Assembly (NCBI GenBank): GCA_022573485.1
Contig: JACZTW010000101.1
Coordinates: forward strand, 1-11,604
Direction: 5' to 3'
Source: Planctomycetota bacterium
Lineage (GTDB): Bacteria; Planctomycetota; Phycisphaerae; UBA1845; CAIVHJ01
Length of the DNA stretch: 11,604 nucleotides
Position 1 is the first letter of the stretch, and every line of letters begins with the position of its first letter. This document shows positions 6,139 to 11,604 of this stretch, piece after piece. Made by a program: the position numbers and the translations under genes. A model generated the notes under the pieces. That model was not told where the DNA came from, did no database searches, and was given only the letters and a program-made list of their open reading frames with translations.

Positions 6139-6609
6139 TCAGCGGCGCACGATCGCGGTTCCGAAGGCCAGCATCTCGACCGAAATGGCGGCCTTCTTTT
6201 TGGGTGTCGCACTGCGGATGTTGCTGGTCTCCAGCCGGACGTTGTGGACCTCGGTCGCGCCGGCACGATCGGCCTGTTCCAGCATTCGCACGATGGCTTC
6301 GCGACGGGCGCGGTCGACCAATGATTGCATGGACTTCATTTCCCCGCCGATCAAGTTTCGCAATTGTGTGGCGATGCTCTTGAAGTAATCGGTAGCGATC
6401 ACGGCTTCACCCATTACCAGGCAGCCGCTGACGGCCGTCTCGGGTTCGGCTATTGTTTTCAAGTCCGTGACCATAATGTGGCCCAGCGCCTCTTCCCGAA
6501 TCGCGAGCGATTTCAAGTGGCTCTGCTCACGCCAGCGGCCGACGACATAGCCCAAGCCGATGAGCATGAACGGGAACAACGTGATGATGACACTCAGCAC
6601 AGGAAGCAT
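6139..6609 (-). CDS. Membrane-anchored YbjQ-like (UPF0145) protein
   Basis: Predicted 156 residues. A single N-terminal membrane segment (about residues 3-24, VLSVIITLFPFMLIGLGYVVG) is followed by RWREQ, suggesting that the C-terminal domain faces the cytoplasm. Residues 46-154 carry a YbjQ/UPF0145-type domain: NLIGGEMKS (85-93), a helix with ARREAIVRMLEQA (101-113), GATEVHNVRLETS (117-129) and FGTAIV (149-154). The same positions appear in the adjacent small YbjQ gene, so the two are paralogues. The ATG at 6609 is only three bases after the stop of that gene, and GAGGAG lies 12 bases upstream within it, so the two are surely co-transcribed. The family forms small oligomers; its biochemical role is not known, despite database labels mentioning heavy metals. 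The extended N-terminus and membrane anchor are additions to the usual ~105-residue family form. Confidence 0.8.
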   Translation of the reverse strand: MLPVLSVIITLFPFMLIGLGYVVGRWREQSHLKSLAIREEALGHIMVTDLKTIAEPETAVSGCLVMGEAVIATDYFKSIATQLRNLIGGEMKSMQSLVDRARREAIVRMLEQADRAGATEVHNVRLETSNIRSATPKKKAAISVEMLAFGTAIVRR

Positions 6610-6612
6610 GAT

Positions 6613-6939
6613 CTATACGCGCTCCTCTTCAACGACCATAGCGGTGCCGTAGGCGTAAAGCTCTGCCGCGCCCTGCGTGACGGCGCTGGTGGTGAAGCGG
6701 ACGTTCACGACAGCGTTGGCGCCCAGTTGCTGCGCCTGGCCGATCATGCGCTCGATGGCCTGCCGCCGTGACTCGGTCAGCAGTTCGGTGTAGCCCTTCA
6801 ATTCCCCGCCCACCAGGTTCTTAAGTCCGGCGGCGATGTCCCGCCCGAGGTGCTTGGCGCGGATGGTGTTGCCCTGCACCAGGCCTTTGGTTTCCAGCAC
6901 GCGGTAGCCGGGAATCATTTCAGTATTCACTAGAATCAT
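6613..6939 (-). CDS. ybjQ: YbjQ family (UPF0145) protein
   Basis: Predicted 108 residues, the usual length of the family. I chose the ATG at 6939 because GGAG lies eight bases upstream and because the protein then begins MILVNTEMIPGYRV, typical of YbjQ. Conserved features follow in order: G-rich strand GYRVLETKGLVQG (11-23), NLVGGELKGYTELL (41-54), SRRQAIERM (57-65), LGANAVVNVRF (72-82) and AYGTAMVV (96-103). It is a soluble cytoplasmic protein whose function is unestablished. It is first gene of a two-gene unit with the membrane-anchored paralogue and is transcribed away from the cysteine-rich lipoprotein gene across a 280-bp intergenic space. Extending the frame upstream would add low-complexity basic sequence with no family match, so I rejected that. 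Confidence 0.88.
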   Translation of the reverse strand: MILVNTEMIPGYRVLETKGLVQGNTIRAKHLGRDIAAGLKNLVGGELKGYTELLTESRRQAIERMIGQAQQLGANAVVNVRFTTSAVTQGAAELYAYGTAMVVEEERV

Positions 6940-7110
6940 GCCGCAATCTCCATGAGGACGATCGGGTCCGCATCGCAGGGTATCCCGGTGCCGCGTGGCT
7001 GTCCAGCAGGATGGCCGCCGCTGGCGGGCCTGTCGGACGGGCCGGTATTGTGCGTAAGCGACTGTGGGAGTGACGGTTATCGGTCTTGGAGGATTTGCGA
7101 AGGACTGATG

Positions 7111-7139
7111 TTGCAACCCAGGGCGAGAGATGCTAGAAT
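7111..7139 (+). promoter_or_regulatory. Sigma-70-type promoter of the cysteine-rich protein gene
   Basis: TTGCAA (7111-7116) is followed after exactly 17 bp by TAGAAT (7134-7139), and the -10 box is preceded by TGC, an extended -10 motif. This is the best promoter-like site in the window. The expected transcript start is around 7146, giving a leader of about 75 nt before the start codon at 7220. Confidence 0.65.
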
Positions 7140-7219
7140 ACGTGGCTTCAAGGCTTCACGGTCCCCACAGCCGGGACATAATCACTTGGACCGTTTTGTT
7201 TACTCCTAAGGAGGATGAC

Positions 7220-8332
7220 ATGAGAAAGATTTCTGTATTTGCAGTGCTGGCTCTTTTCGGTACCGCTGGCGTACTGTTGGCTTGCGACAAACACAAAGCA
7301 GGCAAGGTCGTTCTGGCCAGTGCGAAGGTAGCGCCCTGCTCTAAGACCACGTTTGACAACGCTGTGGCCGGCGTCATGAAGGCGATGCCGTCGATGGCCT
7401 ATCGCGTCGGCGATACCGATACTCATTGCTTCAAGAGCGCCACGGCCAAGGCCGGCGAAAACGGCAAGGTGCAGTTCCTGGTCGCGAGCAAAGTTTACGA
7501 CACCGAGACTGAGGCGACGATCGCCTTGGCCGGCCTGCTTGAGAAGGAGATCGAGAATCTCAAGACTGTGCGGCTTACGGTCGGCGGCAAGGGCTACGGT
7601 TGTTCCATGTCGGCCAAAGCGGCCCTCAAGGACGGCGAGAAGATGAAGTATCGTCTGGCCGGCTTTGATTTCGCCACGCGTGAAGAGGCGGACAAGGCTC
7701 TGCTAATCGTCAACTGCAAGCTGAAGGGTTGCGACGCAGATTGCATCAAGGACTGCATGAAGAACTTCCGCGGTACGGCTCAAACTGCCGCTGCCAAGAG
7801 CGGCTGCAACAAGGGCAAAGCCAAGGCTGCGACCGTTGCAGCCAAAGATGGCTCGCCATGCCCGCATGCTTTGGGTGCAGGCGCGGCGCTGGCCGGTGGC
7901 AAGAAGAGCGGCTGCAACAAGGGTAAAGCTGCGGCTGCGACTGTCGCGGCCAAGGACGGCTCACCCTGTCCGCATGCTTTAGGCGCAGGCGCGGCTCTGG
8001 CCGGTGCCAAGAAGAGCGGCTGCAACAAGGGCAAAGCGACGACCGTCGCTGCCAAGGGTGACAAGCCCTGTTGTAACAAGGGCAATAAAGCCAAGGCTGC
8101 CAACGCGACCACCGTCGCCGCCGGTGGTTCACCCTGCAGCAAGTCCAAAGCTGCCAAAGCTTCGACTGTTGCGGCTGGCGGATCACCCTGCAGTAAAGCA
8201 GCTAAGGCCACGACCGTGGCCTCCGAAAGCAAAGGCGGCTGCTGCAAGACTGCCCAGAAGCGTCTGGCAACGGCTCAGGATCAAATCAAGCTGATCGTCG
8301 AGACGGCTGCGACGCTGGCGCTGAGTTCCTGA
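7220..8332 (+). CDS. Cysteine/lysine/alanine-rich repeat protein, probable lipoprotein
   Basis: Predicted 370 residues. The start ATG 7220 is set by a strong AGGAGG five bases upstream and by the signal peptide MRKISVFAVLALFGTAGVLLAC, whose LLAC end is an acceptable lipobox with Cys22; ordinary signal-peptidase cleavage is the alternative. Residues 59-103 and 117-161 are two copies of one domain: both have VG, a cysteine eleven or so residues on, an SA.A helix, then a (K/R)…Y/F strand and EA…AL helix. A cysteine cluster follows (C166, C171, C175, C179). Residues 194-265 are two 36-residue repeats that differ at two positions, each with KSGCNKGK and GSPCPHALGAG. The rest (266-342) is built of shorter TVAAGGSPCSK units and ends with CC. 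There are 19 cysteines in the mature protein. I know of similar planctomycete envelope proteins with YKVGD…C domains but no assigned function. Metal binding or disulfide cross-linking is inference. Confidence 0.85.
   Translation: MRKISVFAVLALFGTAGVLLACDKHKAGKVVLASAKVAPCSKTTFDNAVAGVMKAMPSMAYRVGDTDTHCFKSATAKAGENGKVQFLVASKVYDTETEATIALAGLLEKEIENLKTVRLTVGGKGYGCSMSAKAALKDGEKMKYRLAGFDFATREEADKALLIVNCKLKGCDADCIKDCMKNFRGTAQTAAAKSGCNKGKAKAATVAAKDGSPCPHALGAGAALAGGKKSGCNKGKAAAATVAAKDGSPCPHALGAGAALAGAKKSGCNKGKATTVAAKGDKPCCNKGNKAKAANATTVAAGGSPCSKSKAAKASTVAAGGSPCSKAAKATTVASESKGGCCKTAQKRLATAQDQIKLIVETAATLALSS
7796..8011 (+). repeat. Coding tandem repeat, two 108-bp units
   Basis: Two in-frame units, 7796-7903 and 7904-8011, each encode 36 residues (KSGCNKGK … GSPCPHALGAGAALAG.K), with two amino-acid differences between them. 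A third unit starts at 8012 with the same KSGCNKGK but soon diverges into shorter repeats. Third-base differences between units show the duplication is not brand new, yet the exact 108-bp period makes it open to expansion or contraction. Confidence 0.85.
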
Positions 8333-8357
8333 TTTTCCGACTGACTCATCATTCCAG

Positions 8358-8395
8358 ATGCGGACTGTGGGCTTGCCCGCAGTCCGCATCTTTTT
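8358..8395 (+). terminator. Intrinsic terminator of the cysteine-rich protein gene
   Basis: Perfect 10-bp arms ATGCGGACTG (8358-8367) and CAGTCCGCAT (8380-8389), extended inward by TGGG/CCCG around a CTTG loop, are followed by C and five T residues. It begins 25 bp after the stop codon. With the promoter at 7111 it defines a single-gene transcription unit. Confidence 0.85.
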
Positions 8396-8540
8396 GCGCG
8401 CACGTCTCTCGCCCTCAGGCCGCGTCCGATAACCCCACGATCAAGACATGTGCGATACCAGGACGAGAAGTGCTTGGGTCAAGCCTTTCCATCACGCCAC
8501 GATTAAGAGCCGTTCTCCATGATCCGATAACAGTACAGAT

Positions 8541-9611
8541 GTGTGTGTGGCTGCGCGCCGGGCGGCCGGCGATGCGAAGCACGCGATTCCTGAACAGCGC
8601 TTGGACGATGAGCGCATCATCGTCTTAGCCTTGGCGGATTCTGTATTGTTGACGCCCCGATTCTTACAGAGCGTGTTCGGTCTCAAGCGGGCGATCCGGT
8701 CCACGCTTCGAGCCCGCTTCGCGAAGTCCGTGCTGGATCGCAGGCCCGCATTGATCGTTTTGCTGTACCATGCCGTCGATCCGAGCCCGCCGCAGTATCT
8801 TCGCGACCTGGGTGTGGTGACGCATCCGCACGCCTTTGAAGATCACCTGCTTTGGGCCAAGAGCTGCTTTGAGCTGGTCTCGCTTTCTGAGGGAATCCGC
8901 AGACTTCGATCGGGCACGCTGACCAAGACCTGCTTGGCGCTGACCTTCGACGACGGGCTGAAATCGGTTGCCGACCACGCGCTTCCTGTCTTGATTCGGC
9001 ACGGCATCCCAGCCGCCCTGTTCGTGAATCATGCCAGCCTGACCGGGCAGCGCTGTTGGATCTACGATGTGGCCCAATTGGAAAGCGAAGGCCGAAAAGA
9101 AGCGCTGGAGGAAGTGTTCGGTACGTCCTGCCCCGGTTTATTCTCGAGCTATCTGCGGCATCAGGCACCAGCCGATGTGCTGGCCAGACGTTCCGGATTG
9201 ACCGACCTATCCAGTAGTCTCAACGGGAACAGAGTCGAGTACATCAACCATGAAGAGCTTGCACAACTTCTCGAGAGTCCGTTGATGGAACTCGGCAACC
9301 ACAGTCTGGATCACCCTCGGTTTTCGCGCCTCGATGCGAACGAGCAATGTCGGCAAATAAATGGCAACGCAGAGGCGCTGGCTGGTTTTGCGGGTTATCA
9401 AAGGTTTTTCGCACTGCCGTTCGGCAGGCCGGCGGATTGGAATATGGATACGGTTCAGGCATGTGCCGCGGCGCGTCACGAGTTTGTCAGCGCTTGCGGC
9501 GGCGTTAATTTCGCCCGGACGGCGAGTATTGATATCCGTCGTGTGCCCTGCGACGGCGTCGGTGGAGGCCAACTGATGGATCACATCACCCGTCGGGGCA
9601 TCGGGATCTGA
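8541..9611 (+). CDS. NodB-type polysaccharide deacetylase family protein
   Basis: Predicted 356 residues from ATG 8541, but no Shine-Dalgarno sequence is visible and the first 40-60 residues do not resemble the family, so a later start such as GTG 8673 is plausible. The family sequence begins near residue 68 with RPALIVLLYHAVDP. Key motifs of carbohydrate esterase family 4 are present: LTFDDG (134-139, catalytic base and metal-binding aspartates), GNHSLDHP (252-259, with the two metal-ligand histidines H254 and H258), and ALPFG (291-295). A segment with no clear motif lies between 165 and 245. There is no signal peptide, so a cytoplasmic or membrane-associated role is likely. Such enzymes remove acetyl groups from N-acetyl sugars in exopolysaccharide or cell-wall glycans; the substrate cannot be read from sequence. 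It lies next to GNAT genes, typical of the edge of exopolysaccharide clusters. Confidence 0.85.
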   Translation: MCVAARRAAGDAKHAIPEQRLDDERIIVLALADSVLLTPRFLQSVFGLKRAIRSTLRARFAKSVLDRRPALIVLLYHAVDPSPPQYLRDLGVVTHPHAFEDHLLWAKSCFELVSLSEGIRRLRSGTLTKTCLALTFDDGLKSVADHALPVLIRHGIPAALFVNHASLTGQRCWIYDVAQLESEGRKEALEEVFGTSCPGLFSSYLRHQAPADVLARRSGLTDLSSSLNGNRVEYINHEELAQLLESPLMELGNHSLDHPRFSRLDANEQCRQINGNAEALAGFAGYQRFFALPFGRPADWNMDTVQACAAARHEFVSACGGVNFARTASIDIRRVPCDGVGGGQLMDHITRRGIGI

Positions 9612-9619
9612 GGCTTGCC

Positions 9620-9667
9620 ATGTCGTCAATCGAGATCATCCAAGAAGACGAGACCCCGCAAAGGTGA
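9620..9667 (+). CDS. 15-residue open frame, possible remnant of a gene start
   Basis: ATG 9620 follows the deacetylase stop by eight bases and has GAGG six bases upstream, overlapping that stop codon, a normal arrangement for the next gene of an operon. It encodes MSSIEIIQEDETPQR and then stops. The translation is reminiscent of the N-terminus of longer proteins in such clusters, so this may be what is left of a gene whose remainder was replaced by the inverted GNAT gene. It may also be meaningless. Confidence 0.25.
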   Translation: MSSIEIIQEDETPQR

Positions 9668-9739
9668 CTGGATAATCACGAACCATGATTGAGTTGATTG
9701 TCTGGAGAATGGCCGAGCCGACGCAGGCCCGTTAAGCGA

Positions 9740-10858
9740 TCATCGGCCCTGCATGCTGATCCAGCCTTCACCATCGAGTTCGGACCAGAAGGCCTCGCCG
9801 CTGGTCAAAGCAGTTCCGATTTGTTGGTCTTTCCAATGAAAAACGCAGCCGGACGGCTCGAAGTGAAGTCGCGCGCCCTGGGAGACGACTGCGAGGGTCA
9901 ACTCAGGAGTGCTGCAATCACCCCGAACGGCATGAAGGCCTTTCTCAATCGCGTATTCCAGAAATTCGCTCAGGACTGCTTCGGTGTGCTGCGGCTGGCA
10001 GCCGAATTCAACAATCTTGGCATGCTGATCGCTGTGAACACAATAGACAACCCAGCCGACGGGTTGATCATGGTGGCTGAGAAGCAAGCACCTGCAGACC
10101 CTGCGTGGTTTGTGTGAGTCAGCCATGATCTCCCAAAGCCATGCAACATGCGGCGGATCAAGGTCAGAAACAAGCACGTCCTTGCCTAACACTTGTCTTC
10201 GCAGTACACATAGTTCAGTAGGATCTTGTAGCTGCCGGGCGATCAAGTGCAGCCCACTTTGTTTGGAACGTGATGATCGCCGGCGCCGCATTCGCAACGG
10301 CCTGATCAGCCTTTCAAGACGACCACTACCTCTTACGGAACTCAGCTTTCCGTTCCACAAAAGAAGATTCTTGGTCCATTTGAGACACGTAAAGGGTGGG
10401 CACCAAAAGCCGCATTGCCGCAGCATCGTGTTGGACGAGACCGGCGAGGCGGTTGTGGTAAAGGTCAGAGTCTGCGGACCGTCAAGTATAGCCTGCGTAA
10501 TGCGACGAGAGACTCCGCGACGGCGCATGGAGGGATGCACCATGAGCGCGCTGAGCGCCACGGCACTGACGGTCTTGTCGCCGTATACGAAACGTCGCGG
10601 AAAACAGCCAAAAAAGCCGCGAATGTCCCCTTCCGAATCAGCATACACGATTGACGGTGAAGCTTCCAAGTCTCGCCAGGGATCGGAAAAATACAACTTC
10701 TCAAAATACGCGCATAGTCCTTGTGTCGGTTGCTCATCTTTGCCCAGATAGGACGCAAGGTACAAGCGAGCAATCTCCGTGATGTCGGACCGTTTCAATT
10801 CGCGCAACCGGCCTTCGGCCTGAGTGGTTGGGGCAAGTGCATTGGGTGTTGCTGTCAG
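9740..10858 (-). CDS. GNAT-like acyltransferase, apparent CTG start
   Basis: Predicted 372 residues if translation begins at CTG 10858, which lies seven bases after a full AAGGAG; the first conventional in-frame start is TTG 10807, 17 codons later, with a poorer upstream region. Residues about 20-160 form a GNAT acetyl-CoA domain: a strand VSAVALSALMVHP followed by the acetyl-CoA loop MRRRGVSRR at about 111-119, then NTMLRQCGFWCPP. A basic linker (RMRRRRSSRSK) precedes a C-terminal half with a second GNAT-like fold segment, ending in FWSELDGEGWISMQGR. Such double-domain proteins occur in planctomycete exopolysaccharide loci and probably transfer acyl groups to sugars or amino sugars; the substrate is unknown. 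It is convergent with the deacetylase gene and divergent from a fragment of its own paralogue at 11048-11428. Confidence 0.75.
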   Translation of the reverse strand: MTATPNALAPTTQAEGRLRELKRSDITEIARLYLASYLGKDEQPTQGLCAYFEKLYFSDPWRDLEASPSIVYADSEGDIRGFFGCFPRRFVYGDKTVSAVALSALMVHPSMRRRGVSRRITQAILDGPQTLTFTTTASPVSSNTMLRQCGFWCPPFTCLKWTKNLLLWNGKLSSVRGSGRLERLIRPLRMRRRRSSRSKQSGLHLIARQLQDPTELCVLRRQVLGKDVLVSDLDPPHVAWLWEIMADSHKPRRVCRCLLLSHHDQPVGWVVYCVHSDQHAKIVEFGCQPQHTEAVLSEFLEYAIEKGLHAVRGDCSTPELTLAVVSQGARLHFEPSGCVFHWKDQQIGTALTSGEAFWSELDGEGWISMQGR

Positions 10859-10888
10859 CGGATAACTCCTTGTGCTGCAAAATTACAG

Positions 10889-10907
10889 ATACTCTCAACT
10901 AGAGTAT
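10889..10907. promoter_or_regulatory. Inverted repeat upstream of the GNAT gene, possible operator
   Basis: ATACTCT (10889-10895) and AGAGTAT (10901-10907) are perfect 7-bp arms with a 5-bp spacer. It lies about 18 bp upstream of the Shine-Dalgarno sequence of the minus-strand GNAT gene, within a locally A/T-rich patch where a promoter would be expected. It is symmetrical and short, as for a dimeric repressor site. No regulator gene is in the window. Confidence 0.35.
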
Positions 10908-11047
10908 TCGCATATGCAGCGCCCGCGGCGACTGATTCCAGCACGATTATCGGCTGTTGAACGGCATGGCTTGCGTTTGAAAAAGTACCGTTTCTGAGGC
11001 CATAAGACACCTTCCAGTTCTGAAAACGCGAAAACGGGAACGGTCCA

Positions 11048-11428
11048 GTGGCCTTGACTGAACAAGCGGTGATCGCAGCCGAAGGTCTGATGCTTCAATC
11101 CACCACCGGCCAGAAGCACCCGGATCACCGTTCGCCGGGCGGCACCGTGCGAATTCACGAGATCGCCTGCCCGCCGGGCCGGGCGCGTGAATTCATGCCG
11201 GCGTTTCATCGTTTTGCGCTCGATCGCGGAGTTCGGGAAATCATCGGGCACTGCACCGATCCCGAGATCACCGCCGCGGTGTTGCAACAGAGAGCGGAAG
11301 TCAAAGACGTCTTCTCCGGCTGGGCCGTGTACTGCGAGGATCTCGCAATCCAAAGCGCCATCCTGAACGGCCAGGTTTTCTGGTCCCAACTTGACGGTGA
11401 AAGCTGGCTCTCATTCCAAGGCCGATAG
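11048..11428 (+). pseudogene. C-terminal fragment of a GNAT-like protein
   Basis: An open frame from GTG 11048 encodes 126 residues. From residue 34 onward it aligns without gaps to the last 94 residues of the minus-strand GNAT gene: both have (C)…GD/GHC…PE, …AVL/AVV…, FW S-(E/Q)-LDGE-(G/S)-W and end in QGR. The N-terminal GNAT domain with the acetyl-CoA loop is missing, and an in-frame TGA about 25 bases upstream closes the frame. It is on the opposite strand from the complete paralogue. It most likely is the 3' remainder of a second GNAT gene; a short, free-standing domain is the alternative. No good Shine-Dalgarno sequence precedes the GTG. Confidence 0.65.
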
Positions 11429-11604
11429 AATTCGACAGGCACGCTCTCGTTTCTCGATGTGCATTTCGCGTTGGATCTGCGCTAGGAGTGTGCCGCGTCT
11501 CTGATTCTCTCGCGCCGGGCTCCGGTTCGCGCGTCGCCGGCGCACTATCAACGGGGGCAGAGCCGGACATGCAAGGTCATGGTTCCGGCGCATTCAGTAT
11601 CGAA

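Noticed and set aside
7746..8247. Minus-strand open frames antisense to the cysteine-rich repeats
   Set aside because: They mirror the codon bias and periodicity of the sense gene (Leu/Ala/Pro-rich) and have no signals of their own.
7220..8332. Histone H1-like DNA-binding protein
   Set aside because: The Lys/Ala-rich tail suggests it, but the signal peptide and 19 cysteines point to an exported protein.
11411..11593. Minus-strand frame of 60 codons at the right end
   Set aside because: Arg-rich, no ribosome site, overlaps the end of the GNAT fragment; no recognisable family.

Overview
The window looks like a chromosomal piece of a GC-rich planctomycete, probably of the Phycisphaerae type. 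The evidence is two secreted beta-propeller proteins that end in the planctomycete dockerin-like repeat pair (DLDGD…GAADLAILLGSWGP), the 'DCN.N…DICDIA.G…NGTPDECE' linker, a CxxCGYNLRG…CPECG zinc ribbon fused to a membrane protein, and many intergenic hairpin repeats of the kind scattered through these genomes. Taxonomy is inferred from these signatures only; there is no rRNA or marker gene here.

Layout. 1-664: no convincing gene. It holds a 117-bp direct repeat (period 289 bp), a head-to-head pair of palindromic repeats, and an isolated promoter-like site followed by a strong intrinsic terminator on the + strand. 665-2297 (minus): a seven-bladed FG-GAP-type propeller protein with signal peptide and C-terminal dockerin pair, broken by a one-base frameshift near 1772. 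2552-4384 (minus): an intact paralogue, also seven-bladed, with a short beta-helix-like stub in front of the propeller. 4385-5046: intergenic, with a second inverted-pair hairpin element at 4888-4999. 5047-5904 (minus): zinc-ribbon plus PrsW-like intramembrane protease. 5941-6116: cluster of hairpin repeats. 6139-6939 (minus): a two-gene unit, YbjQ (UPF0145) followed by a membrane-anchored YbjQ-like paralogue. 7111-8395 (plus): a complete transcription unit with a good sigma-70 promoter, a Shine-Dalgarno sequence, a cysteine/lysine/alanine-rich repeat lipoprotein candidate and a terminator. 8541-9611 (plus): NodB-type polysaccharide deacetylase. 9740-10858 (minus): GNAT-like acyltransferase that appears to start at CTG. 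11048-11428 (plus): a C-terminal fragment of a paralogue of that acyltransferase. 11429-11604: nothing recognised.

How the genes fit together. The two propeller proteins are probably exported surface or extracellular proteins that arose by duplication. The deacetylase and the GNAT proteins fit the edge of an exopolysaccharide or glycan-modification locus that has been rearranged. The YbjQ pair and the cysteine-rich protein are divergently arranged around 6940-7219; a shared role in metal or redox stress at the envelope is possible but is inference only.

The observations most worth following are the two palindromic repeat families whose copies differ by compensatory changes, the unusual cysteine-rich repeat protein, the rearranged GNAT region, and the PrsW-like protein lacking one of the paired glutamates.
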